Notes under the pieces: model-generated | Seen by the model: the letters and a program-made list of their open reading frames with translations, nothing else | What the model was told of the DNA's origin: nothing | The model's database searches: none | Assembly (NCBI GenBank): GCA_947475685.1 | Contig: CANJNC010000005.1 | Coordinates: 1-64,000 of the forward strand | From: Comamonadaceae bacterium | GTDB taxonomy: Bacteria > Pseudomonadota > Gammaproteobacteria > Burkholderiales > Burkholderiaceae_C | Length of the DNA: 64,000 nucleotides | Direction: 5' to 3' | Shown here: positions 8,715 to 17,437 of the stretch, piece by piece | Numbering within the stretch: position 1 is the first letter of the stretch | Layout: each line of letters starts with the position of its first letter | Made by a program: the position numbers and the translations under genes

Positions 8715-9188
8715 ATGAGCAATTCGGAACAAGTTAAATTTAAGATAAACAAAGAAGAGGTATCTATAAAAGTAGATTCCAATACATTGCTATCTGATTG
8801 TATTCGCCATCAACTCTTAAAAACTGGAACACATGTTGGGTGCGAACATGGTGCTTGTGGAGCGTGTACTGTAATTTTAGATGGAGATGCTGTTCGTTCT
8901 TGTCTGATATTGGCGAAGCAAGCAGACGGTTGTGAGTTGACTACTGTAGAGGGCCTATCAAAAAAGGGTGAGCTATCAAATTTACAGTTAATGTTTAAAA
9001 AACATCATGCACTACAGTGTGGATTTTGTACGCCTGGCATGCTCACTACTACCCACGCACTATTATCACAAGAACCTGATGCAAGTTATGAACGAATTAA
9101 AGAAGTGATATCAGGAAATATTTGCAGATGCACTGGATACATCAATATTATTGACGCGGTTTACGAAGCTCGCGATTACTATAGATGA
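8715..9188 (+). CDS. Mo-hydroxylase 2Fe-2S subunit (CoxS type), set A
   Basis: A 157-residue electron-transfer subunit with two [2Fe-2S] clusters. The plant-ferredoxin-type cluster is bound by C43, C48, C51 and C63. The second cluster, in the helical domain, uses C102, C105, C137 and C139 (CGFCTPG and CRCTGY). Its length is normal for the family. It sits 17 bases after the decarboxylase-like gene and just before the Mo subunit, so the three are likely one transcript. Confidence 0.93.
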   Translation: MSNSEQVKFKINKEEVSIKVDSNTLLSDCIRHQLLKTGTHVGCEHGACGACTVILDGDAVRSCLILAKQADGCELTTVEGLSKKGELSNLQLMFKKHHALQCGFCTPGMLTTTHALLSQEPDASYERIKEVISGNICRCTGYINIIDAVYEARDYYR

Positions 9189-9207
9189 CACTACTCAGAA
9201 TATAAAG

Positions 9208-11484
9208 ATGAATTCAAAAGATAAGTATATAGGTCATTACACAGAGCGAATAGAAGATGACTCGCTTCTTGTGGGTTTATCCACTTTTGTGGATGACGTC
9301 CATTTAGATCATATGCTTCATGCTTTTGTATTGAGAAGTACTGTTGCACACGGATATATCAAAGAAATTAAAACTGATAAAGCCAAAACTTTTCCTGGTG
9401 TACATGCCATTTATACAGGATTTGATATAGCTCTTGAATTTAATCATCAAATGCCAACTATTCCAATTCGTTTGGCACCGATTGAGGAGTTAAAACAATT
9501 TAAGCAACCCATCATCGCCCATGAGATAGTAAGGTATGTAGGCGAACCTCTTGCAATAATCATCGCTGACTCGCTTGAAAAAGCTCAAGATGCTAGCGAG
9601 GCGATTGAAGTAGATATTGAGGCTAGGCCCGTTGTGAACAATTGGAGAAGTTCAGCAGAAAATCTCTCTGTTTTGCATCCCCAGATTAAATCTAATATTG
9701 GGACTATTTACCACGCAAAAAAAGGTCAAATAAATCAAAATACAAGTCAATATTTTCAGAGAAAAGAAGTCTTCAAAGTTCATCGCCATACTGCAGTTAC
9801 CCTTGAAACTCGGGGTTTGGTTGCCAATTGGGACGAAGATTTGGAAAAGATGACTGTTTACGGGGCAACAAAAGTCCCATTTTTTAACCGAGCATGTTTG
9901 GGTGAAACTCTCCAAATTTCCCCCAAAAAAATCGACATGATTGAGGTTGCTGTAGGAGGTGGTTTTGGCGTGAGGGGAGAGTTTTATCCTGAGGACTTTT
10001 TGATCCCTTATAGTTCAAAAAAACTCAAACGTCCCATTAAGTGGATCGAGGATAGGACTGAGAACCTGTTGGGTACTAATCACTCCCGAGAAGTGGAGTG
10101 TGAGATGGAAATTACATGCGATGCAAATGGAAAAATTGTCTCACTCGTAGCAAATATTTGTGTGGACGCGGGTGCCTACGCCAGGACCAGTGTAACCACT
10201 GTGCCTAGAAATTCCGCCCAATTTTCATCTGGCCCCTATGACATTCCAAATATTGATATCACTTCAACTGTTTATTTAACCAATAAATGTCCTATAGGCT
10301 CTTATAGAGCACCTGGTCGATTTGAGTGTGATTTCTTTCGCGAGAGAATGTTTGATTTGATTTCCATTGACTTGGGTATAGATCGAGTTGATTTTCGAAG
10401 AATGAATTTGGTTAAGTTTAACCAAATGCCTTATCCACTGGCTCGCATCGATAACCCAGATCGGTATGAAGAGCTCGATTGTGGCAACTATCAGACTACC
10501 TTTGATCGATGTTTGAAAGAATTTAATTGGGAGGAAAAATCGCTACTTCAAGGTCAAAAAATTGATGGCAAATACCACGGTATTGCGATTGGTTGTTTTA
10601 TCGAGGGGGGTGGGGCGGGTGTCAAAGAGACCGCCAAGATTGAAGTCAATGAGGATGGTAAATTAAATGTCTACATTGGATCTGCAAATTTAGGCCAAGG
10701 GATCGTTACCGTGATGACTCAAATTGCCGCAGAAGAATTAGATGTTTCGATGAGTGATATTCAAATTTTTCATGGATCAACTACATATCTTGAAGAGGGT
10801 TTTGGTTCGTATCACTCCAGAGCAACAATCATGGGCGGATCTGCAGTGTTCATTGTTGCTAAAGCGCTTAAAGAAAAAATTAAAGAGGCCGCTGCTTCTT
10901 ATTTTCAATGCAGTACTCAAGAAATTGATCTACTTCCGGGCTTGATCAGTTCTTTTAAAAACCAAACTCTTGAGCTCTCAAAATTAAGTCGAGATACTCT
11001 TTTTGTTGCAGGCGAGTTTCCTTGTAAAACGAATACATATGCATATGGATGTGCTGCTGCGCATGTGAGCGTAGATGAAGATACCGGTAAAGTTGAGCTC
11101 ATAGACTATTTTACGATTGAAGATATTGGAAGAATCATCAATCCATTGACTGCCAAAGGACAGGCTATAGGAGCCGTTGTACAAGGCTTGGGAGGTGTAT
11201 TTCTTGAGAATTTAACTTATGACGATCAATGTCAGCTGACAGTTGGGTCTTTGGCAGACTATTTGTTGCCCACAGCAACTGATTTTCCAATCATTAGAGC
11301 AATGGAGCTTGAAGAGCACCCTTCGCAACTCAATCCTTTGGGCGTAAAAGGAGCTGGTGAAGGCGGCATCATACCGGTTGCTGGTTTAATGGCCAATGCG
11401 GTTTCCAATGCACTGTCAAGTAAGGGTGTTCAGGTCACCGAGTTGCCTTTGTCACCTCAAGCTGTTTGGAAGCTAATGCAATAA
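9208..11484 (+). CDS. Mo-hydroxylase molybdopterin subunit (CoxL type), set A
   Basis: The catalytic large subunit, 758 residues from ATG 9208. An in-frame ATG at 9151 would overlap the 2Fe-2S gene and is less likely. It binds the molybdenum cofactor and hydroxylates its substrate with water-derived oxygen. The active-site loop reads GSYRAPGRFE (from residue 364), not the AYxCSFR loop of true aerobic CO dehydrogenase. The catalytic glutamate is E718 in VKGAGEGG. It is therefore a form II or xanthine-dehydrogenase-type hydroxylase, probably for an aromatic or heterocyclic acid. It resembles the set C subunit more than that of set B. Confidence 0.9.
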   Translation: MNSKDKYIGHYTERIEDDSLLVGLSTFVDDVHLDHMLHAFVLRSTVAHGYIKEIKTDKAKTFPGVHAIYTGFDIALEFNHQMPTIPIRLAPIEELKQFKQPIIAHEIVRYVGEPLAIIIADSLEKAQDASEAIEVDIEARPVVNNWRSSAENLSVLHPQIKSNIGTIYHAKKGQINQNTSQYFQRKEVFKVHRHTAVTLETRGLVANWDEDLEKMTVYGATKVPFFNRACLGETLQISPKKIDMIEVAVGGGFGVRGEFYPEDFLIPYSSKKLKRPIKWIEDRTENLLGTNHSREVECEMEITCDANGKIVSLVANICVDAGAYARTSVTTVPRNSAQFSSGPYDIPNIDITSTVYLTNKCPIGSYRAPGRFECDFFRERMFDLISIDLGIDRVDFRRMNLVKFNQMPYPLARIDNPDRYEELDCGNYQTTFDRCLKEFNWEEKSLLQGQKIDGKYHGIAIGCFIEGGGAGVKETAKIEVNEDGKLNVYIGSANLGQGIVTVMTQIAAEELDVSMSDIQIFHGSTTYLEEGFGSYHSRATIMGGSAVFIVAKALKEKIKEAAASYFQCSTQEIDLLPGLISSFKNQTLELSKLSRDTLFVAGEFPCKTNTYAYGCAAAHVSVDEDTGKVELIDYFTIEDIGRIINPLTAKGQAIGAVVQGLGGVFLENLTYDDQCQLTVGSLADYLLPTATDFPIIRAMELEEHPSQLNPLGVKGAGEGGIIPVAGLMANAVSNALSSKGVQVTELPLSPQAVWKLMQ

Positions 11485-11570
11485 AGAGCTTGTCCACATC
11501 AAGGGCAAAGGAATGTCCTACCTCATTATTCTGTAGATTTACAAAATACGGTCGTTTTGAGAGAAAATTT

Positions 11571-12482
11571 TTAAGCATTCAAGCGTTTATTCATAAAGCT
11601 TAAAATTGAATCCGAAAGTCTAGTATCTGAAGTGTCCAAGCTTGAAATAATAGATGTATGGTTGTGACCTTCTAGCCAAGTTATTCTTGGAGATTTATTC
11701 TTTATTTGCGAAATCTTATGAGCCAGCTCAATGCAGTGAATATCAATCAATGGATTTTCAAATTCTGCAATTGCAATCATTGTCTCCACAAATTCAGTTC
11801 CAATCGTATTGACAGCTGAACAGCTATCGTGAATTTCTGGGTTGTTGCCGTAGTATGCTTCCACTTTTTTTGCGTTGGGATTGTCATTTCGCATTTCAAT
11901 CCTTACTCGACCGCTCACTATAATATGTCCGAGTATTGAGTTTTTGGCTGCAGAATTTCTTTTCGGGTTGTATAAATAGTCACAAGTGTGAGCTGCACCA
12001 GCGGAATGACTCATCAAGAAAATTCTTCTTGGATCTCCTCCATAGGCTTGGATATGACTAGTTATCCAATTGAGTGACGATTCAATATCATCGGTACCAG
12101 ATGGATATTTGTGAGTAGGTGCTAAACGATACTCTAAATTGATTCCAACGTAACCAAACCGATTAAAGCATCTAAGCGCATTTGAGTAGATTTCTTTAGA
12201 TCGATCTTTTGATCCATCGACAAAAGCTCCACCATGAACAAAGACAAGTACTGGTGCGTTGACGGCGTTAACCGGTTTGAAAATATCTAAAACGTGTCTT
12301 TCGTCAGGACCGTATGAAATTTCATGGAAAGACTCTAAGTTTTCACGAGGAGATTTTTCGAGTATTTCGCTGAAAAGTTCAACCATTTCACGAACATTGT
12401 TCGCAACATTTAAGCCCCAGATGGGGCCTAACTCTGACATGCGAATTTTAATTTTTTCAGTGACAGTAGGGAGTTGATGCAT
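11571..12482 (-). CDS. Alpha/beta hydrolase, HSL/kynurenine-formamidase-like
   Basis: A 303-residue carboxylesterase-type hydrolase. It has the oxyanion-hole motif HGG at 83-85, EYRLAPTHKYP, and the nucleophile Ser160 in MSHSAGA. A late histidine (EGHNHTS) and the aspartate of LIDIHC complete a likely triad. There is no signal peptide, so it is cytoplasmic. It is the last gene of a minus-strand unit with the aldehyde dehydrogenase (six bases apart) and a Bug receptor. This context suggests hydrolysis of an ester or amide intermediate in a small catabolic route. The substrate is unknown. Confidence 0.82.
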   Translation of the reverse strand: MHQLPTVTEKIKIRMSELGPIWGLNVANNVREMVELFSEILEKSPRENLESFHEISYGPDERHVLDIFKPVNAVNAPVLVFVHGGAFVDGSKDRSKEIYSNALRCFNRFGYVGINLEYRLAPTHKYPSGTDDIESSLNWITSHIQAYGGDPRRIFLMSHSAGAAHTCDYLYNPKRNSAAKNSILGHIIVSGRVRIEMRNDNPNAKKVEAYYGNNPEIHDSCSAVNTIGTEFVETMIAIAEFENPLIDIHCIELAHKISQIKNKSPRITWLEGHNHTSIISSLDTSDTRLSDSILSFMNKRLNA

Positions 12483-12487
12483 TATCT

Positions 12488-13921
12488 TTAGAAATCGAAT
12501 CTTATGCCAGTAAAGCGAGTTTGTGATAACTCCTCAATTGCGTATCGGATGCCTTCTCTACCAAATCCAGATCTTTTTGAGCCGCCAAAAGGATACATAT
12601 CCAATCTAAATCGACTGGCCTCATTAACCCAAAGAGATCCGACCTCAAAGTCATCGGAAAACCGCAGGGCTTCCTTTAGGCTGCGAGTGAAAATTGAGCC
12701 TTGAAGGCCAAACTCTGAGTCATTTGCCATTTTCAAGGCCTCATCTGAGTTTTTTGCGCTTGCAACTGTTGCAAGGGGTCCGAAAACTTCATCTCTCCAA
12801 ATTGAAGAATCAGCGCTTGGGTGAGAGATGATTCCAGGACTCACAGTGCATCCATTTTGAACGGGTTCGAGCGCGATAGTTAGACTTCTTTTTTTGGCGT
12901 CAGCAACCATCGCCATGACTCGATTTGCCGTTTGTAGTGAGACCATGGGCCCGATATCAGTGCTCTCATCGCTTGGATCGCCTACGTTGAGTATTTTTGT
13001 AGCTGCTATAAAGCAAGATAAAAATTGATCATAAACGCTTTCTTCAACGATGATGCGTTGTGCCGATATGCATTGTTGACCGCTGGCTTCGAAGGCGGCG
13101 GAAGCAATTTTTTTCGATGCGTCCTCAATGTCTGCATCTGCAAGAACAATGTTTGCTGCGTTGGAGCCTAATTCGGCTAAAAATTTCTTGGCCCCCGCTG
13201 CCCGAACCAGTGCATCACCTGCGATTGTTCCGCCTGTAAACGTGACAGCCATGACAAGAGGATTGGCAACCAATTGGGTAGCAGGATTTCGATCTCCAGT
13301 GATGACATTAAATAAGCCACTTGGAAGGCCTGAGGCATTAAAAATTTCAGCAATCTTTAATGCAATACGAGTTGCGCTAGGATGAGGTTTGATCACAATA
13401 GAGTTACCGGCGATCAAGGCTGGGGCAACTTTCTGTACCAAAAGGTTAATGGGGGCATTGAATGGCGTAATCCCTGCGACCACTCCATAGGGATGGCGCT
13501 TTGTAAACCCCATTCTCCCTGATCCCGCTGGAAGAGAGTCAACGGGAATAGTTTCTCCTCTTAAGCTCAAGGCCTCAGATGCAGTTGAGCGAAGAAATGC
13601 TGCTGATCGATTGGCTTCAAAAGTAGATGCTTTTCTGGGTTTACCAATATCTTGAATTAACATGTCAATTAATTCAGGTAAATGTTTTTCAATTTCAGAA
13701 GCTGCATTATTTAACCACTGGACCCTAGTTGACAAGGGTGTTTTTCGATGGCGTTGGTATGCTTCGTGAGCGCTTTGAACTGCTTTGTTCACATTGCTTT
13801 CTGATGTTTCAGAAAGCAATGCATACGGCTCAAGTGAAAATGGTGCGATGACTTCAATCGATGAAACCGAGTCTTGAACGGTTAGACCTGAAATAAACGG
13901 ATAAAGTGTTGGTAAGTTCAT
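12488..13921 (-). CDS. NAD(P)-dependent aldehyde dehydrogenase
   Basis: A 477-residue aldehyde dehydrogenase superfamily member that oxidises an aldehyde to an acid. Key residues are present: K178 (VIKPHP, cofactor binding), the general base E250 in LAELGSN and the nucleophile C284 in GQQCIS. TPFNAP and the late EVFGP motif are also there. It overlaps the upstream Bug receptor gene by four bases and is followed closely by an alpha/beta hydrolase, so the three form an operon. The substrate is not predictable; semialdehydes of aromatic ring cleavage are one option. Confidence 0.9.
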   Translation of the reverse strand: MNLPTLYPFISGLTVQDSVSSIEVIAPFSLEPYALLSETSESNVNKAVQSAHEAYQRHRKTPLSTRVQWLNNAASEIEKHLPELIDMLIQDIGKPRKASTFEANRSAAFLRSTASEALSLRGETIPVDSLPAGSGRMGFTKRHPYGVVAGITPFNAPINLLVQKVAPALIAGNSIVIKPHPSATRIALKIAEIFNASGLPSGLFNVITGDRNPATQLVANPLVMAVTFTGGTIAGDALVRAAGAKKFLAELGSNAANIVLADADIEDASKKIASAAFEASGQQCISAQRIIVEESVYDQFLSCFIAATKILNVGDPSDESTDIGPMVSLQTANRVMAMVADAKKRSLTIALEPVQNGCTVSPGIISHPSADSSIWRDEVFGPLATVASAKNSDEALKMANDSEFGLQGSIFTRSLKEALRFSDDFEVGSLWVNEASRFRLDMYPFGGSKRSGFGREGIRYAIEELSQTRFTGIRFDF

Positions 13922-14892
13922 AATTTTTGAATGCCAGCTTGATTAACAACTTTAGTCCATTTATCAATTTCGCTTCTAATAAATGAACCGAATTCGTTTG
14001 AGGTTCCCCCCATTACATCAAAACCTTGCTGTGACAAGGAATCAACAACAGATGGTATTTGTAAAATTCTTTGAACCTCAGCATTCAATTTGCTCACAAT
14101 GGGTGCGGGTATACCCTGGGGGCCTACAAAACCAAACCACGCAATCACCTCGAATCCTGGAAGGCCACTTTCAGCAACTGTGGGGACGTCTGAGAGCCAA
14201 GATAGGCGTTTGGATGAGGTAACTGCAAGTAACTTAATCTTTCCAGCTTTTGCTAATGGTATGGCATTCGGTGCATTGGGGAACATAAAAGTAACTTCAT
14301 TTTTCATAACGGAGTTAACTGCTTCAGGAGAGCCTTTGAATGGTATATGGGTGGTTTTAATTCCAGATAAAGCGTTCAAGAGTTCACCTGAAAGGTGCAT
14401 TGATGTGCCGTTGCCAGCGGATGAAAAATTGATACTCCCTGTGGGTTGAGATTTAATCCAATTGATAAGTTCCTTGGTGGAGGAGGCTGGTGTGTTGTTG
14501 GATGCAATCAGTACATTGGGACTTGATGCAATTGAAATAATGGGTGTGAAATCGTTGATGGCGTCATAAGGCATTTTTGCATAGAGGGCTGGATTGATTC
14601 CATGGCTGCTGATGGAGCTGAGCATGATGGTATATCCATCAGCTGGTTGATGCATGACGTATTCACCTGCAATGTTACCCCCAGCGCCTGGCCGGTTTTC
14701 TACAACAAAAGGCTGGCCTAAATTTTTACTTAACTGTTCGCTAATAATTCGCGCTAATATATCTGACGTTGAGCCCGCAGACAGTGTGACAACCACTTTG
14801 ACGGTCTTATTTGGCCAAGTTTGTGAAGATGCATTTTGATTAATCAATAGACTACTTGTGAATAAGAGAGCCCATATTGCATATTTCTTCAT
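13918..14892 (-). CDS. TctC/Bug receptor 2
   Basis: 324 residues from ATG 14892. This start is preferred over 14934 because AAGGA stands just before it and a normal signal peptide begins there (KKYAIWALLFTSSLLI, ending NASSQ). The ligand loop is VVTLSAGSTSDILAR, a divergent form with TLSAGS instead of PFAPGG. It leads the operon with the aldehyde dehydrogenase and hydrolase, so its ligand may be the substrate of that route. Confidence 0.9.
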   Translation of the reverse strand: MKKYAIWALLFTSSLLINQNASSQTWPNKTVKVVVTLSAGSTSDILARIISEQLSKNLGQPFVVENRPGAGGNIAGEYVMHQPADGYTIMLSSISSHGINPALYAKMPYDAINDFTPIISIASSPNVLIASNNTPASSTKELINWIKSQPTGSINFSSAGNGTSMHLSGELLNALSGIKTTHIPFKGSPEAVNSVMKNEVTFMFPNAPNAIPLAKAGKIKLLAVTSSKRLSWLSDVPTVAESGLPGFEVIAWFGFVGPQGIPAPIVSKLNAEVQRILQIPSVVDSLSQQGFDVMGGTSNEFGSFIRSEIDKWTKVVNQAGIQKL

Positions 14893-14987
14893 GGGAAAAT
14901 TCCTTAATTTGTACGAGATAAACTTTAAACTCATGCTATTTTGCCCAATGAGTCAATAACTGTCAATGAGATTAGATGTGTGCAGCC

Positions 14988-15024
14988 TGCACCAAAATAT
15001 AACAAAGATCTATATATTGGTGCA
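14988..15024. promoter_or_regulatory. Large palindrome, likely operator
   Basis: Two 14-base arms, TGCACCAAAATATA and TATATATTGGTGCA, match in 13 of 14 positions when inverted and are separated by nine bases. It is centred between the divergent Bug receptor 2 and cupin genes. The spacing and symmetry fit a dimeric regulator acting on both directions. Which regulator binds is unknown; the TetR-family protein at 15657 is a candidate. Confidence 0.5.
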
Positions 15025-15065
15025 TAAAAAGAGGGGAAGTTCGGATAATTTTTATTAATATTTTA

Positions 15066-15081
15066 TTGACCAACTGGTTAA
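15066..15081. promoter_or_regulatory. TetR-type operator candidate
   Basis: TTGACCAACTGGTTAA matches its own reverse complement in 12 of 16 positions, with ACCA and TGGT half-sites. It lies about 40 bases before the cupin start and two genes' promoter distance from a TetR-family gene. Such sites are typical for autoregulating TetR proteins. The link is inferred. Confidence 0.45.
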
Positions 15082-15122
15082 TAAATGATAAATTCAAATC
15101 AGTTTTTCAAAAGGACCCTATT

Positions 15123-15647
15123 ATGGCAACAGCTCGTCACCCTCTCCCCCAAGATCTCATAGGAGCATCACTCGATAGCATCATGACATCTTATGTTGGA
15201 AGATTTAAAGATAAAAAACCTGATTGGGCGGCTTTTGAAGATGCAAAAATTGAAGGTTTTAAAAGAGCGCAACACCGATTTATTGGAGCGGGGGGGTCTG
15301 GAAAATATGGAGACAGCTCGGTTATTCCGCCACGTGGTTTCACGCTCTCCATAATGTATGTCGAGCCCGGTCAAGGCAATGCTGCGCATACCCATGAGGT
15401 GGAAGAGGTCTTTTTTGTTTTGGATGGTTTTTTAACCGTTTTTATCGAAGACGAAGAGGGCAATCGCTTAGAAACAAGGTTAGGTAAATGGGAGTGCGTT
15501 GCTTGTCCACCTGGTGTTATACATGGCTATATAAATGACAGTTTAGCTCCGGTGTATTTTCAAGTGATGCTTGGTCGCGCGAAACCTGAGACCATGGGTT
15601 ATTCAGATGAAAAGCTTTACACTAAACGTGACCATCATCTCAAGTAA
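15123..15647 (+). CDS. Cupin-domain protein
   Basis: 174 residues from ATG 15123, which has AAGGA in front. The first cupin motif gives metal ligands H89, H91 and E95 (AAHTHEVEE), and the second gives H134 (PPGVIHGY). Single-domain cupins include dioxygenases, isomerases and sugar- or acid-binding proteins, and the sequence does not decide between them. It is followed nine bases later by a TetR-type regulator and may be under that regulator's control. It could bind or convert the compound sensed in this cluster. Confidence 0.8.
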   Translation: MATARHPLPQDLIGASLDSIMTSYVGRFKDKKPDWAAFEDAKIEGFKRAQHRFIGAGGSGKYGDSSVIPPRGFTLSIMYVEPGQGNAAHTHEVEEVFFVLDGFLTVFIEDEEGNRLETRLGKWECVACPPGVIHGYINDSLAPVYFQVMLGRAKPETMGYSDEKLYTKRDHHLK

Positions 15648-15656
15648 CCGGAATAA

Positions 15657-16349
15657 ATGGACGTTTTAGCGGCAAGCGCACTCAAAAAGGTTCGGGTCAG
15701 TACATTACTTACTCGAGAAAAGATCATCTCTGCAGCCACTTATGAGTTTGCTGAGAAAGGTTATGATGGCGCGCGTATGGATGAAATTGCTTTGCGAGCA
15801 GGCATTCAAAAAAATGTTCTCTATTACTACTTCAAAAGCAAAGATGGTTTATATACCGAAGTTCTAATCAGCACCTACGAATTGATCAGATTTAGCCAAG
15901 CAGAGTCAAAAATTAACTTCGATGATCCCGTTGAAGGGATGCGTAAACTTGTGTATTCAATTGGGAAAATTTGGTTTGAGCATCCTGAATTTTTAAGGCT
16001 TCTACAGAGCGAAAATATTCTTCGAGGTCGTCATATCAAGGCAAGTAGAAAAATACCAGATTTATACAGTCCATTAATGGACTCTATAAAAAAACTTTTA
16101 AGAAATGGTGTGGATAAAAAAGTATTTAGAAAGGAGGTAGATCCAATTGATCTGTACATTTCAATTACTTCTTTGTCGGCCCACTATGTGAGTCACCAAC
16201 ACACTTTTGAGGGTATTTTTAAAAGTAAATTGATGACCTCGCCAAGAATCAGAAAGCGGTTGACTCATTGTGCTGAAATGGTGGTGCGTTACTTGCTTGT
16301 ATCTAATGATAGCTTAAATAAAGGAGCTAAACATGTTAGCTCAAAGTAA
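15657..16349 (+). CDS. TetR/AcrR-family transcriptional regulator
   Basis: A 230-residue regulator. The N-terminal helix-turn-helix is clear: TREKIISAATYEFAEKGYDG, then MDEIALRAGIQKNVLYYYF (residues 41-59). The C-terminal ligand domain (FRKEVDPIDLYISI and flanks) resembles the RutR/YcdC-type group. It probably represses the cupin-regulator pair and perhaps the divergent Bug-aldehyde dehydrogenase operon through the palindromes at 14988-15081. The inducer is unknown. The next Bug gene begins almost directly after it. Confidence 0.88.
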   Translation: MDVLAASALKKVRVSTLLTREKIISAATYEFAEKGYDGARMDEIALRAGIQKNVLYYYFKSKDGLYTEVLISTYELIRFSQAESKINFDDPVEGMRKLVYSIGKIWFEHPEFLRLLQSENILRGRHIKASRKIPDLYSPLMDSIKKLLRNGVDKKVFRKEVDPIDLYISITSLSAHYVSHQHTFEGIFKSKLMTSPRIRKRLTHCAEMVVRYLLVSNDSLNKGAKHVSSK

Positions 16350-16435
16350 CTATGTGGAGCTGTATGTGTTCTTATTTCATTGATATTTGGAATAAGGTTT
16401 TTTTTAATTCGATTTTTACTGAATGGATTTCAAAA

Positions 16436-17416
16436 ATGATGAAGCTGATTAAATGGTTTTTTGTCTTCATTGGTGCGACCCTTGTCATGTCTGCTAAAAG
16501 TCAAACCAATGTTTATCCCTCTCAACCTGTTAAATTTGTAGTTACTTTTACGCCTGGAGGTGCGGCTGATTTAACTGCAAGGATACTTGGCGACTATTTG
16601 TCAAGATTGTGGGGGCAGCAAGTGGTTGTTGAAAATAAAATTGGTGCTGGTGGCTCAATTGGCGTTGATCAAGTTTTTAGAGCAAAGCCTGATGGCTACA
16701 CGTTATTGATTGCAAGCAATACGCACGCCATTAATCAGGCTTTGTATAGCAATTTACAGTTTGACTTGAGAAAAGACTTTATTTCAGTCGCATCATTGAC
16801 ATCATCTCCTATTGCTTTGGCGGTCAATCCTAAATTATCAATTAAAAATCTAAAGGAATTTACTGCGCTCCTTAGGTCACAGCCTGATAAAGTTGCGTAC
16901 GCGACTTGTGGCATTGCAACAGCTCATCATTTCGCCATGGAATTGTATAAGCATGCTACCAATACCATTGCTATTCACATCCCTGAAAAAGGCTGTACGC
17001 CCGCAGTTTTAGACGCCGTTTCTGGACAAGTTGATGTTGTCATTTCCTCCTTGGCGACAGTGCTACCGTTTTCTAAGGATCAAAAGCTTCGTATTATTGG
17101 ATTGACCTCACGTGATCGATCTGCCTCTATTCCTGAGGCGGTTCCGTTCAGAGAGTCTGGAGTTCCAGAGCTAAGCAACTATGATGTTGAAAATTATTAT
17201 GGTCTCTTGGCGCAAGCTTCAGTGCCAAAAGAAATATTAACCAAACTTGAAATTGATTTAAAGAAGGCCGTTGAAGCCCCGGAGGTTAAGAGTAAATTGG
17301 CCATTGCTGGGCTTGATGTCTTTTGGGGCTCATCGCCACAATTCACGAGTTTGATTAGTTCAGACATTGAAAAATTCAAGCGTGCCATACAAATTGCAAA
17401 CATTAAGCCAGAGTAA
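16436..17416 (+). CDS. TctC/Bug receptor 3
   Basis: About 326 residues from ATG 16436 or 16439, where a normal signal peptide begins (KLIKWFFVFIGATLVMSAKSQ). An upstream in-frame ATG at 16352 would add 28 residues. The ligand loop is FVVTFTPGGAADLTAR, and PDGYTLLIAS follows. C183 and C217 are unusual for the family. It is the first gene of Mo-hydroxylase set B, 21 bases before the decarboxylase-like gene. Confidence 0.9.
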   Translation: MMKLIKWFFVFIGATLVMSAKSQTNVYPSQPVKFVVTFTPGGAADLTARILGDYLSRLWGQQVVVENKIGAGGSIGVDQVFRAKPDGYTLLIASNTHAINQALYSNLQFDLRKDFISVASLTSSPIALAVNPKLSIKNLKEFTALLRSQPDKVAYATCGIATAHHFAMELYKHATNTIAIHIPEKGCTPAVLDAVSGQVDVVISSLATVLPFSKDQKLRIIGLTSRDRSASIPEAVPFRESGVPELSNYDVENYYGLLAQASVPKEILTKLEIDLKKAVEAPEVKSKLAIAGLDVFWGSSPQFTSLISSDIEKFKRAIQIANIKPE

Positions 17417-17437
17417 TCATGAACGTGGAGCACTGAA

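Noticed and set aside
8715-11484. Aerobic carbon monoxide dehydrogenase (coxSL)
   Set aside because: The large subunits at 9208, 19810 and 25464 lack the AYxCSFR active-site loop; they have APGRFE or GAGYPE loops instead.
15066-15122. Cupin gene starting at TTG 15066
   Set aside because: ATG 15123 has a clear AAGGA site, and the region from 15066 contains a palindrome that looks like an operator.
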